64,000 nt of DNA from Paeniglutamicibacter psychrophenolicus (GTDB taxonomy: Bacteria > Actinomycetota > Actinomycetes > Actinomycetales > Micrococcaceae), in assembly GCF_017876575.1 (NCBI RefSeq), contig NZ_JAGIOE010000001.1:4568443-4632442 (forward strand), in the 5' to 3' direction. A program made the translations under genes and the position numbers. Every line of letters begins with the position of its first letter. Position 1 is the first letter of the stretch. The notes beneath the pieces were generated by a model. The model was not told where the DNA came from, did not search any database, and worked only from the letters and a program-made list of their open reading frames with translations. Positions 17,010 through 25,173 of this stretch are shown in pieces.

Positions 17010-17924
17010 TCAGTCGTGCCGCCCGTGCTCCGGGGTCTGGTGGCTGTAGGACTCGATCTGGAAAGTGGAGTGTTCGATGCTGACCTCGAAGTGCTCGGCC
17101 ACGCAGGACTGCAATTCCCCCAGCAGGGTGGCCGCGGCACCGGTGTGGAACGCCGCGTCCTCGACCACCACGTGGGCCGAGAGGATCGGCAGGTTCGAGG
17201 CGATCTGGCTGGCGTGCAGGTCGTGGACGGCGAGCACCTGGGGGTGCGCAACCAGGTGGGCCCGGACGTCCTCGAGGTCCAGTCCCTTGGGCGTGGATTC
17301 CAGCAGGATGTGCGTGGTCTCCCCCAGCAGCTTCAACGCGCGCGGGATGATCAGGATCGCGATCAGCATGGCGGCGATCGAGTCGGCCTGCATCCAGCCG
17401 GTGGTGGAGATGACGATCGCGGAGATGATCACGGCGACCGAGCCCAGGGCGTCGTTGACGACCTCCAGGAATGCCGCTCGCATGTTCAGGTTGTCGTCCT
17501 TGCCCGAGGCGAGGACCAGCATCGAGGCGACGTTGCCGAGCAGGCCGATGATGCCGAAAATGAGCAGCCCGCTGCCGGCGATTTCCGCCGGCTGGAAGAG
17601 GCGGCGGATGCCGTCGACGAGCGCGTAGATGCCCACCCCCAGCAACAGGGTCGACTGGAGTGTTGCCGAGAGCACCTCGGCGCGGCGGAATCCCCAGGTT
17701 CTCTTGGCCGTGGGCTTGCGCATGATCAGGGTGGCCGCCGTGAGTGCCAGCAGCAGGCCCGTGGTATCGGTGAGCATGTGCGCGGCGTCGACGAGCAATG
17801 CCAGCGAGTTGGTCAACAGTGCACCAATGACCTCGGCCACGAGGATCGTCGCGGTGATGCCGAAGGCCCAGGCAAGTTTCTTTCGGTTGGTCGTTGCCAG
17901 GCCGTGGTCGTGGTCGTGGCTCAT
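17010..17924 (-). CDS. Cation diffusion facilitator exporter (CzcD/ZitB-like)
   Basis: A 304-residue CDF transporter with six membrane helices (about 18-205) and a cytoplasmic C-terminal domain. His-rich ends (MSHDHDHG at the start, HQTPEHGRHD at the end) suggest Zn, Cd or Co. The helix-2 metal site is DAAHMLTD. At helix 5, where CzcD has HxxxD, this protein reads AFLEVVNDALGS, so Glu replaces His, which could alter metal choice. It overlaps the ArsR gene by four bases, so regulator and exporter are one transcript. Confidence 0.9.
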   Translation of the reverse strand: MSHDHDHGLATTNRKKLAWAFGITATILVAEVIGALLTNSLALLVDAAHMLTDTTGLLLALTAATLIMRKPTAKRTWGFRRAEVLSATLQSTLLLGVGIYALVDGIRRLFQPAEIAGSGLLIFGIIGLLGNVASMLVLASGKDDNLNMRAAFLEVVNDALGSVAVIISAIVISTTGWMQADSIAAMLIAILIIPRALKLLGETTHILLESTPKGLDLEDVRAHLVAHPQVLAVHDLHASQIASNLPILSAHVVVEDAAFHTGAAATLLGELQSCVAEHFEVSIEHSTFQIESYSHQTPEHGRHD

Positions 17925-18319
17925 CGGTTGGCTCCTTCCCGTGCCGGAGCCGGGCCGTGGACCTCGGTGAAGTCGTGTGTATCCAGTTCGTTCCCGTCGC
18001 TGGTGCCGATGTAGTGGTTCGCGTCGCCGAGCAGGTCGAGCAGCAACCGCGGGTTGGCCAGTGAGTACATGCTGGCACGTCCCTGTGCACGGGATATCAC
18101 CAGGCCGCAGTCGCGCAGGCAGGAAAGGTGGGCACTGACGGTGCTCTGGGCCAGGCCGAGGTGGTCGGTGAGTTCCTTGACCTTGTGTTCCCCGGTGCGC
18201 AGGTGGGCCAGGATCATCAGCCGCGTGGGGTCGGCCAATCCGTGGAAGAGTGCTGCCGCCGCGGCATGGCCTTGGATGGCTTCCTGGCGCTCGTGGTTCA
18301 CACGATCTATCATCGTCAT
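17921..18319 (-). CDS. ArsR/SmtB-family metal-responsive repressor
   Basis: A 132-residue winged-helix repressor. The core is GLADPTRLMILAHL, then KELTDHLGLAQSTVSAHLSCLRDCGLV, with C67 and C71 spaced as in CmtR-type sensors and a His/Asp tail (DTHDFTEVHGP). ATG 18319 (or ATG 18313) lies inside a 9-bp inverted repeat, so the protein probably represses its own leaderless transcript. It precedes the CDF exporter gene with a four-base overlap and should release DNA on binding the metal that the exporter removes. Confidence 0.88.
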   Translation of the reverse strand: MTMIDRVNHERQEAIQGHAAAAALFHGLADPTRLMILAHLRTGEHKVKELTDHLGLAQSTVSAHLSCLRDCGLVISRAQGRASMYSLANPRLLLDLLGDANHYIGTSDGNELDTHDFTEVHGPAPAREGANR

Positions 18320-18331
18320 ATTACGATGATA
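18308..18331. promoter_or_regulatory. ArsR operator over the start of arsR-CDF
   Basis: TATCATCGT (18308-18316) and ACGATGATA (18323-18331) form a perfect 9-bp inverted repeat with a 6-base spacer, covering the ArsR start codons. The adjacent plus-strand tag gene begins 53 bases away and might also be affected. Confidence 0.75.
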
Positions 18332-18383
18332 TCGAATCATTCGGATAAAACAAACGGACGCAAGACCGTGGCAGGATTGGACC

Positions 18384-18980
18384 ATGAGCACCGGAATAAT
18401 CATTGGCGAAGACAGCCTTGCCCGCCCCGCATGGGCGGCGACAGACCCGATGATGCGCACCTATTACGACACCGAGTGGGGCATGCCCGTGCGCGACGAG
18501 CACGGGGTCTTCGAACGGCTTAGCCTGGAGGCGTTCCAGTCCGGGCTTTCCTGGGCAACCATCCTGCGCAAGCGCGAAAACTTCCGCGAGGCCTTCGCCG
18601 GCTTCGACCCCGAGGCCATCAAGGGCTTCGACGAGGCCAAGGTCGAGGAACTCCTGGGCAACGCCGGGATCATCCGCAACCGCGCCAAGATCCTGGCGAC
18701 CGTCAAGAACGCGAAGGCCACCATCGCCCTGCGCGAGGACGGCGGACTGGCCGACTTCATCTGGTCCTTCCGACCCGAATCCACCCCGATGCCCACCGCC
18801 ATCGAAGAAGTCCCGACCACCAGCCCCGAGTCCCTGGCCATGTCCAAGGCGCTGAAGAAGCGCGGTTTCGCCTTCGTGGGACCCACCACCATGTTTGCAC
18901 TCATGGAAGCGCTGGGAATCGTGGACACCCATCTTCTCGGCTCCCACCGCCGCGGCACCTCGGGCGTCTGGCCGGCATGA
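18384..18980 (+). CDS. tag: DNA-3-methyladenine glycosylase I (Tag)
   Basis: A 198-residue Tag enzyme that excises 3-methyladenine. Visible family features are RPAWAATDPMMRTYYDTEWGMPV at the N-terminus (in part), LSLEAFQSGLSWATIL, GNAGIIRNRAKI, the C-terminal KRGFAFVGPTTMFALMEALG, and a terminal HLLGSHRRG His site. Length is normal for the family. It overlaps the AlkA-like gene by four bases. Confidence 0.93.
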   Translation: MSTGIIIGEDSLARPAWAATDPMMRTYYDTEWGMPVRDEHGVFERLSLEAFQSGLSWATILRKRENFREAFAGFDPEAIKGFDEAKVEELLGNAGIIRNRAKILATVKNAKATIALREDGGLADFIWSFRPESTPMPTAIEEVPTTSPESLAMSKALKKRGFAFVGPTTMFALMEALGIVDTHLLGSHRRGTSGVWPA

Positions 18981-19921
18981 GCTCGCGCTTCCTGGCATCC
19001 AACGGTCCACTGGATCCCGGTCACATGATGCGCACGCTGGGCATCCACTCGATCCCCACGCTCGACATCCACGAGCCCGCCGAGCATCGGCACACCCGGC
19101 TGATCGCCGTCGATTCGGGCCCGAAGGCCGTAGAGCTGGAGTTCGCCACGAACGGAGTCCACCTGACCTGCTCCGGGGCCAATGCCAACGACCTTGACCA
19201 GCTTGAAGCCGCGGTCCGCGCATGGCTTGACCTGGACACCGACCTGTCCGGAGTGCAGGAATCCTTCTCCCCCGATCCTGTGCTTGGCCCGCTGGTTGAG
19301 GCGCGCCCGTGGTTGCGGCTGATCGGATATCTCAACGGCTTCGAGGCTGCGGCCACCACGATCTTGGGCCAGCAGGTGACACTGGCCGCCGGTAGGACCT
19401 TTGGTGGACGCTTCCTGGCGGCGTACGGTGGCGAGGGCCCCGGCGGACTGCGGGTATTCCCGGCCCCCGAGGCCGTGATCGCCCGAGGCGTTGACACCCT
19501 GCGCGAAACCATCGGCTTGACCAAGACCCGGGCGGGCACATTGTTCCTCATGGCCGAGGCATTTGCGGCGAAGGGTTTCACCGGGGCGCCCGAAATCCCC
19601 TTGGATCGCTCGGAACTGCTGGCCTTGCGCGGAGTGGGCCCGTGGACCGCGGACTACCTGCAGATGCGCGGGCGAAGCGATCCGGACGCCTTCGTGCCCG
19701 GGGACCTGGTCGCGCGTCGGGCCCTGGACAGGATCAGCGAACGCGAGGCGGCGGCACTTGCAAGATTGTGGGCGCCATACAGGTCCTACGCCATGGTCCA
19801 TCTCTGGGCCGCGGATTCGATGGGCAGTGCTCCCCGCGCAGCGAGCAGCCGAACGTTATTCACGAGTCCTGGGGGCGAGAACTCCACTGATGTTCAGATG
19901 ACTCCGGGATCTTCTACTTAA
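18977..19921 (+). CDS. alkA: AlkA-like DNA-3-methyladenine glycosylase II with an odd C-terminal tail
   Basis: A 314-residue HhH-GPD glycosylase without an Ada N-terminal half. An N-terminal AlkA_N-like part (about 1-85) leads to NGFEAAATTILGQQVTLAAG. The helix-hairpin-helix is LRGVGPWTADYLQMRG, and the catalytic-Asp segment is AFVPGDLVARRAL. Recognisable sequence ends near YRSYAMVHLW (about residue 277). The last 37 residues, rich in Ser, Gly and Thr, do not look like the family and coincide with the edge of the low-GC island, suggesting that an insertion replaced the native 3' end. It overlaps tag by four bases. Confidence 0.85.
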   Translation: MSSRFLASNGPLDPGHMMRTLGIHSIPTLDIHEPAEHRHTRLIAVDSGPKAVELEFATNGVHLTCSGANANDLDQLEAAVRAWLDLDTDLSGVQESFSPDPVLGPLVEARPWLRLIGYLNGFEAAATTILGQQVTLAAGRTFGGRFLAAYGGEGPGGLRVFPAPEAVIARGVDTLRETIGLTKTRAGTLFLMAEAFAAKGFTGAPEIPLDRSELLALRGVGPWTADYLQMRGRSDPDAFVPGDLVARRALDRISEREAAALARLWAPYRSYAMVHLWAADSMGSAPRAASSRTLFTSPGGENSTDVQMTPGSST

Positions 19922-19933
19922 CAGGTAGCGCCG

Positions 19934-20554
19934 CTAGAACTGTGTCTGCGTCCGCTCGGTGACAACCGGGATATCTCGACGTTCAAATTGGTCCAGGATC
20001 GATTCATAGAGTCGCATATATTCAACAGCAGGGTAATGGCGAAGAAAGATCCTCACACAAGGCCTTCCATTTTTCATTTTGCACCTCGGAATATCCAATG
20101 ACTCGTCAACATAGATATCCAATGAGTAGTTCAGGTCGGCACGGTCCCATAAAACTCGTACCTTCGCATCATTCGCATGATGAACACTCGTTACCGAGAC
20201 AACGGAATCCCACGAAATCTTGTGGCCACCGCGCACAGTGATCCCACTAGGCTTAACCTTCAAATCAATTGATTCATTCCCCTTGCGAGACGCCCCCACC
20301 AATCCCGTGGATAATCCGACGACGCCAAAAATAAGGAGTATCCCGCCAACAGCTGCCGGGATACCCTGCGAGACAATTTGGGCCAGATAACTGGAGGTCG
20401 CAGGCAAGTCGTTTGCAATCAGGTAAAGTCCGAGAAGAAAAATAATTCCACCCAACAACAATACGGAAATACTTTGTTCCATTCGTGGGTAATAATGCAA
20501 AGAATTTGTCACGAACTCTTTGGGATCCGGGGTCCTATTTCTGGAATTTTTCAA
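19934..20554 (-). CDS. Unknown two-helix membrane protein at the end of the type VII-like gene set
   Basis: Family not recognised. The frame codes 206 residues from TTG 20554, which overlaps the upstream stop by four bases; ATG 20476 is an alternative. Two hydrophobic segments (about 30-50 and 63-90) are followed by a soluble domain with alternating beta-like sequence (VKPSGITVRGGHKISWDSV), reminiscent of PH-like bacterial domains. It is the last of six minus-strand genes starting with a WXG100 protein. GC content is clearly lower than in flanking genes. It could be an immunity protein or a membrane component; neither is shown. Confidence 0.6.
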   Translation of the reverse strand: MKNSRNRTPDPKEFVTNSLHYYPRMEQSISVLLLGGIIFLLGLYLIANDLPATSSYLAQIVSQGIPAAVGGILLIFGVVGLSTGLVGASRKGNESIDLKVKPSGITVRGGHKISWDSVVSVTSVHHANDAKVRVLWDRADLNYSLDIYVDESLDIPRCKMKNGRPCVRIFLRHYPAVEYMRLYESILDQFERRDIPVVTERTQTQF

Positions 20555-21165
20555 AGATATTCCGTTCCGTACTCATCATCGTCCTCAAAAGAGACTGTAT
20601 CGAAGAGATCGACCATCGGATCCATCATGAAACCCAACGTTGCTAAATTAGCGTCATAGGCTTCCAGCAGGAAAACCAACCCATGACCGCGTGCAGCCGT
20701 TCTCACATGACCAATCGCGGGCAAGATGGCAGCCCCATCGTCTTCGTGAGGGAGATCAACAGCGATGGTCGACGTCGTTTGCACAATCTTGCCAAACACG
20801 TCCGATTCATAATCCTTGACTTGTATCGGGGTCGCCGACTCGTATTTCGGCAACGACAGTTCCGCCAGGCTCTGTTCCGTGTCATCATCGAGAATTATCA
20901 GGTGGGCAGTGCCCATCGCATGACCGTCTTCGGGCGAGTACCACAATGTATGCTCGGCCTCTGCCACTTGGTTATTCACCACGTCCAGAGCCATCATTCG
21001 ATAGACCTGCCGCAGATCAACATCGTCTGGAATGGCCACTTCGGCAAGGTCCTCGGCCCACTGCTCTGCCGAGGCCCATTCCTCTTCAGGGAAGGACCGT
21101 GGAACCGGGATCCAGTAGTCCAGATCCGGTGCGATTTCATATGACGTCACCGAACTGGCACCCAC
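20551..21165 (-). CDS. Unknown acidic protein in the type VII-like island
   Basis: Not recognised. A 204-residue acidic soluble protein. The start is GTG 21165 with AGGGA seven bases upstream, overlapping the previous gene by 19 bases; GTG 21150 would give a four-base overlap instead. It opens with YEIAPDLDYWIPVPRSFPEEEW and ends with a long alpha/beta-looking stretch (GLVFLLEAYDANLATLGF). No signal peptide or membrane segment is present. Its neighbour 21147-21773 has a similar size and outline (short Trp/Pro-rich opening, central strand region, hydrophobic end). Chaperone, immunity or secretion-accessory roles are possible. Confidence 0.6.
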   Translation of the reverse strand: MGASSVTSYEIAPDLDYWIPVPRSFPEEEWASAEQWAEDLAEVAIPDDVDLRQVYRMMALDVVNNQVAEAEHTLWYSPEDGHAMGTAHLIILDDDTEQSLAELSLPKYESATPIQVKDYESDVFGKIVQTTSTIAVDLPHEDDGAAILPAIGHVRTAARGHGLVFLLEAYDANLATLGFMMDPMVDLFDTVSFEDDDEYGTEYL

Positions 21166-21773
21166 TTAAACGTCCCTAAAATTGCATATCCAAGTTGTCG
21201 CAAACCGTCGGCGAATTCCTCGCCGTTGTCGGCCTCAACGTGCGCATAAGAATAGCGCAGCCACAGCCCAGCCTTCGGATCAGGGTCGACACTGCCGTCG
21301 GGCAATGGGCGAGGAACAACCATGTTCAAACCGTTATTTTGCAACTCCGGTGCTTCGTCGGCACGCTCCATAGAGGTCCAGAGATACCACTCCGCCCCGT
21401 CGACTGCTTCAGATTCCAGAGGGGTACCCCCTGCGGCTTTACGCACGGCATCCACTAGTGTTCCAGCGGGCCCGACCTTCAGCGGGGTCATGATCATGGA
21501 GACCGGCATACCACCACTGCTGAGTTGTTTGACCGGCATCGCGAACCCGAGCGAACCACGACGCCGTAAATACTCGAACAATTGATGCATTTTCTGTCGA
21601 AGCAACAAGACCACATCCGCACGTCCACGTGCTCTGGGTTCCGCTGTCACAAGCTTCGTCAACATTTGTTCATGCTCGACGCTCGTATTGAACTCACGCC
21701 ATCCCGATGGATACAGCATGCTGTATCCAATCCCCCGAGGATTCGTTTTTGACTCTGGAGGGCCTTGGCTCAT
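21147..21773 (-). CDS. Unknown soluble protein following the putative effector
   Basis: Not recognised. 208 residues without signal peptide. It opens with GYSMLYPSGWREF, has a positively charged helical stretch (LLLRQKMHQLFEYLRRRG) and ends with a beta-rich part (WLRYSYAHVEAD ... YAILGTFKW). It lies 64 bases downstream of the 466-residue putative effector gene, the usual place for an immunity or dedicated chaperone gene. An AT-rich gap upstream could hold its own promoter. The function is open. Confidence 0.6.
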   Translation of the reverse strand: MSQGPPESKTNPRGIGYSMLYPSGWREFNTSVEHEQMLTKLVTAEPRARGRADVVLLLRQKMHQLFEYLRRRGSLGFAMPVKQLSSGGMPVSMIMTPLKVGPAGTLVDAVRKAAGGTPLESEAVDGAEWYLWTSMERADEAPELQNNGLNMVVPRPLPDGSVDPDPKAGLWLRYSYAHVEADNGEEFADGLRQLGYAILGTFKWVPVR

Positions 21774-21837
21774 CGTTTCTCCCGCAATATCAAGGTCTAG
21801 TTTTAACGTACTATCATCAAGCCAATTTCCTCTGCGG

Positions 21838-23238
21838 CTACTTATCGCGAGTCAGATCCCAGATGGTTGGAGGAGCAGTCACAATTACGGTACCGCCATC
21901 TTCTCCGATGCCATGTTTCAGGATCTTCTTTGCCCAGTCTTGTGCCGCAGGGCCAAGTTCATCGGAGTTGTTCAGAATATATCGAGCCAGCTCTCGATGC
22001 CTGGTGGCCCCGCCGCTTGTCAAGTACCTGACGTACTTCAGCTTGTCGTCATCGAGGGACTTTTTGGATCCCGCCATGTAGCCGTCGTGCTTTCGGTTCT
22101 TTTCCTTGAACTTGACCTGCTGGTACTCCTTCTCCATCTCGCGGTTTTTGCGCCGGATCTTTGACTTGGTATTCCGGTGTCCACGAATCGTGGTTTTGAG
22201 CGGACGCTTGGTATTCGTCTTGATGGACGATCTGACTATGCCTCGCCCAGTACTGGTCCGCGTTTTGCTGAAGGCCTTGAATCCGCTCTTGGGCCCAGCC
22301 TTGATCCCGCTCTTGAAGCCTCCTTGGAACACCTTGCCCAAACCCGAAAAAGCCTTGCCTGCGAAACGGCCAAAGGGGATGAGTCCCACGATCGCAATTC
22401 CCAAGCTGATCCAATCGCCATCGCCTTGAACCATCTTGATGACCTCGATAGCCAAAACCGCTGCCGCCAGGACCATCGCCGCCAGAGCAACGATTGGCCC
22501 CCAGAATGGAGAGGTAACAAATACCGCTGCAATGCCTATTAAGAGCGCGGCCCAGCCCAAGATGGAGCCGAGTGTGGAGAGGAACTTGTCATCGTTATCT
22601 GCGGCATCGAAGGCGTCCTCGATCTCATTGACCGCTTCGTCATAGGCGCCTTCCCAGTAGGACACCCGGCCGTCGAACTTTCCCCACAGCTCACGCAGCT
22701 CTTCTTCGGCTTCATCGCGCGCTGAATTCGCGGTTGTAAGCTCATCTTTTGCTGCGGACTTCTGTTCGTCGGTCGGTTCATCTTCCCAAATCATCGTGCG
22801 ATCGTAGTCATCCACCGTGCCTTGTTTGTCTTCCGCGGTGTCCTTCGCTGCTTCCGCGGTCTGGTGCGCTTCCTCAATGTCATTAATCAGCGCGTTCAAC
22901 GACGAATATGAATCTATGCCACCCTCGGCAGTACACATCTGCAAGGAGCCCTGGACCTTGTCCAACGCCTCCGAGTATTTCTTCAAGGCCTGGCCGGTGC
23001 CGTCATATCGAATAGCGGCCTTGCGCAGGTCGGGAAACACCTCCCCGGCTGACTCACGAATCTTGGCTATGGCCTCGGACTTCAAATCCGATGTGCCCGT
23101 GCTGATGTCTTCCAACCGGTTGGCCGAGCGTTCCATCTCTTCGCCCGAAGTAATCAGGGCCAAGGCACTCCGGCGCAAATCGTCAGGGGTTCCGTCGATC
23201 AACTGCAGGGTCTCACCGTGTGGCGATTGCAAACTCAT
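21838..23238 (-). CDS. Putative type VII-secreted effector (helical N-terminus, hydrophobic middle, basic C-terminus)
   Basis: Not assigned to a named toxin family. The 466 residues divide into three parts. About 1-220 is charged, predicted helical, and shaped like an LXG/WXG-type secretion domain, with W in a WGKFDG segment. About 225-300 has two to three hydrophobic segments (GWAALLIGIAAVFVTSPFW, ALAAMVLAAAVLAIEVI) and a glycine-rich GRFAGKAFSGLGKVF. About 315-410 is very basic (RKNREMEKEY region), before a short acidic end. It is encoded 18 bases after the small helical partner gene. The architecture fits a secreted pore-forming or DNA/RNA-targeting effector, but no catalytic motif was recognised. 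Confidence 0.6.
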   Translation of the reverse strand: MSLQSPHGETLQLIDGTPDDLRRSALALITSGEEMERSANRLEDISTGTSDLKSEAIAKIRESAGEVFPDLRKAAIRYDGTGQALKKYSEALDKVQGSLQMCTAEGGIDSYSSLNALINDIEEAHQTAEAAKDTAEDKQGTVDDYDRTMIWEDEPTDEQKSAAKDELTTANSARDEAEEELRELWGKFDGRVSYWEGAYDEAVNEIEDAFDAADNDDKFLSTLGSILGWAALLIGIAAVFVTSPFWGPIVALAAMVLAAAVLAIEVIKMVQGDGDWISLGIAIVGLIPFGRFAGKAFSGLGKVFQGGFKSGIKAGPKSGFKAFSKTRTSTGRGIVRSSIKTNTKRPLKTTIRGHRNTKSKIRRKNREMEKEYQQVKFKEKNRKHDGYMAGSKKSLDDDKLKYVRYLTSGGATRHRELARYILNNSDELGPAAQDWAKKILKHGIGEDGGTVIVTAPPTIWDLTRDK

Positions 23239-23256
23239 ACTCTGTATTCTCTCCGT

Positions 23257-23580
23257 CTACGTGGCTGCCTTGGGCGCGTCAGTGGCGCGGGAATTCAAGA
23301 ACGCTTTCTTCGTATCCAAGTCCCACTTCTCAAAGCCCTCCTTGATGTCCTTCAGGCCCGTGTGCACACCTTCGAGATTCTTCACCAAATCATCGCGGGT
23401 ATCGTTCCAGTTGTTTTCGAAATCCTCAACCCGATCTTTCAGGTCACCCTTGCCCATCGGGTTGCCCACGGAATTGGCGATGCCCTTCGCGATTTTCGAG
23501 GCATCCTTAAAATCCTTGATGCTACTGTCGAGCTCGGTGACGATCTCATCGAGACGGGCCAAATAAATCTCATCAGCCAT
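23257..23580 (-). CDS. Small helical WXG-like partner protein
   Basis: A 107-residue, all-helical protein. The central NNWNDTRDDLVKNL and the heptad-like charged pattern resemble WXG100/LXG partner proteins (helix-turn-helix hairpins), although WxG itself is not conserved. The start at ATG 23580 has AAGGAG ten bases upstream. It lies between the WXG100-like gene and the putative effector gene. Type VII effectors are often exported with such small partners, so that role is the best inference. Confidence 0.62.
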   Translation of the reverse strand: MADEIYLARLDEIVTELDSSIKDFKDASKIAKGIANSVGNPMGKGDLKDRVEDFENNWNDTRDDLVKNLEGVHTGLKDIKEGFEKWDLDTKKAFLNSRATDAPKAAT

Positions 23581-23700
23581 GGTTGAACGACTCCTTAATG
23601 TCCCAGCACACTCCATAAACGCCGCTCATACGGCGTGCCAGCAAAATGTGGCCGCCTCGATGTTCTCTAAGACGACCACACGACCCAGCTACGCGGGGAT

Positions 23701-23988
23701 CTACTTGCCTGCCATGGAACGGTCGGTATCCTGGATCTGCTCCATCATGTCGCGCAATGCGGTCGCCATGTCGTTGATGCCTTCAAATGCCCGCTTCAGT
23801 CCGTCTTGCAGATCCTTGTAACCCTCGCCGAACTGGCCCGAAGCATGTTCCGTCGTGAAATCATCACCCAACAGCTTGTCCACACCGGACTGCAACTGAT
23901 CCAGCACGCCGTCCAGATCGTCGCGTCCGGTATCCAACTTGGAGGCCATGGCTTCCATTTCGCTGTAATTTGCCTTGAAATCGCTCAC
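23701..23988 (-). CDS. WXG100-family (EsxA-like) protein
   Basis: A 95-residue WXG100-fold protein. Two long helices are separated by a turn at DDFTTEHASGQFGEGY, where the Trp-x-Gly is replaced by a Ser-Gly-Gln-Phe turn. A Y-x-x-x-D/E export signal (YKDLQD) follows. The start is GTG 23988 with GGGAG upstream. It heads the minus-strand gene set and is divergent from the RDD-FHA/EssC-like pair, as expected for a substrate of that ATPase. Confidence 0.8.
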   Translation of the reverse strand: MSDFKANYSEMEAMASKLDTGRDDLDGVLDQLQSGVDKLLGDDFTTEHASGQFGEGYKDLQDGLKRAFEGINDMATALRDMMEQIQDTDRSMAGK

Positions 23989-24132
23989 AACAATGCTCCC
24001 TCAAACTTCGACAGGCCCTATCGCCGGGCCGCTCCGATTCGTACTAAATCTACGATAATGTGACAACTGGATTTATCCAATGGGTAGAACTCCCCGTAGC
24101 GGGTCAACACCCGATTAACGTAGAAAGGACAT
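23989..24132. promoter_or_regulatory. Divergent promoter region of the type VII-like island
   Basis: This 144-base AT-richer gap separates the WXG100 gene (minus) from the RDD-FHA gene (plus) and must hold both promoters. GAAAGGA ahead of ATG 24133 is a good ribosome site. No clear palindrome was seen. Confidence 0.45.
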
Positions 24133-25173
24133 ATGGACGCCGTCGCATCATCCCTCGCCAAGGCACACGAACTCGGGATGCGCCCGGCCGAGGCCCGCCT
24201 GCGCTTCTGGTCCTATGTGATCGACTACTCGGTGTCGCTCGCCGTCCTGCTCCCGGCCGGCATCGGGTACCTGATCTACGTTGTCACGAAGCAATACTCG
24301 GTGGTTCCACTGGTCCTGACCGGGGCCAGCGGTTTGTTGTTGGTCGTCTACTTGATCGTTTTGCTGAGCCTGAACAGCCGCAAGGGAAGCTCCCCCGGCA
24401 AGGCCGCAATGCGTCTGCGGTCCGTGCGCCTGTCCGATTTCGCGGCACCGGGCTTCCCGCGGGTCTTGGGCCTGGCGTTGGTATTCCTTGGCAGCCACCT
24501 GATCCCGGTGATTGGCCCGCTATTGTTGTTGGTCTCCTGCCTGTTCGATCGCCGGCACCGCCGCGGCTGGTTGGATAAGCTGGCCGGCAGCTACGTGCTC
24601 GACCTGCGCAGCGGAATCGACCCCGCCAATGAGCGGATCCTTGCCCGCGCCGAATACCTGCTCACCCGCCCCGACCGCGACAACTCCGAGCACCTGCCCG
24701 AGTTGGGCACGGTGGCCCACGGCGCACAAGCCGAAGAAGCGGTCCTGTCTCCACGCCCGCGGTCCAGCGCCGGGATCGTCGGGGCGCTGAACAGCGACTG
24801 GCATGCGGCCGCCGGCGGCACGCGGGTGGTCCGCCGCGCCGCCTTGGCCTTCGACGACGGGTCCTATGTCCCGGTCCCCGATTCCGGGCTGATCGGCCGC
24901 GCTCCGGTGGCCGACGCGGGTCCGTCCAACGCCTTGCTGATTCCGCTGAAGGACCCCGAACGCCTGCTGTCCAAGACGCATCTGTCGTTCGGCAGCGATG
25001 GGGCGGACGTGTGGATCATGGACCTGGGTTCCAGCAACGGCACCCAGGTCACCACCGCCTCCGGCCGGCCACACAACGTGCCGGCCCACACCCGAGCACT
25101 CCTGAACGACGGCGACATCGTCCAGATGGGCAGCCGCACGTTCCGCATCACCTTCCAGGAGACCGAGAAGTGA
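24133..25173 (+). CDS. RDD-family membrane protein with C-terminal FHA domain
   Basis: A 346-residue protein. The RDD domain (about 10-160) has RLRFWSYVIDYSVSLAV and three hydrophobic segments (about 28-52, 58-77, 113-138). A linker follows, then a C-terminal FHA phosphothreonine-binding domain (about 250-345) with GLIGRAPV, LLSKTHLSF and DLGSSNGTQV. Such RDD-FHA proteins occur beside WXG100/FtsK loci in Micrococcales. It overlaps the EssC-like gene by four bases (GTGA), so it probably works with that ATPase, perhaps through phosphorylation-dependent assembly. Confidence 0.85.
   Translation: MDAVASSLAKAHELGMRPAEARLRFWSYVIDYSVSLAVLLPAGIGYLIYVVTKQYSVVPLVLTGASGLLLVVYLIVLLSLNSRKGSSPGKAAMRLRSVRLSDFAAPGFPRVLGLALVFLGSHLIPVIGPLLLLVSCLFDRRHRRGWLDKLAGSYVLDLRSGIDPANERILARAEYLLTRPDRDNSEHLPELGTVAHGAQAEEAVLSPRPRSSAGIVGALNSDWHAAAGGTRVVRRAALAFDDGSYVPVPDSGLIGRAPVADAGPSNALLIPLKDPERLLSKTHLSFGSDGADVWIMDLGSSNGTQVTTASGRPHNVPAHTRALLNDGDIVQMGSRTFRITFQETEK

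Noticed and set aside
23581-23700. Possible terminator between the WXG100 gene and its partner gene
   Set aside because: Only short imperfect repeats (for example GCCGCTCATACGGC) without a T-tract; not strong enough to call.
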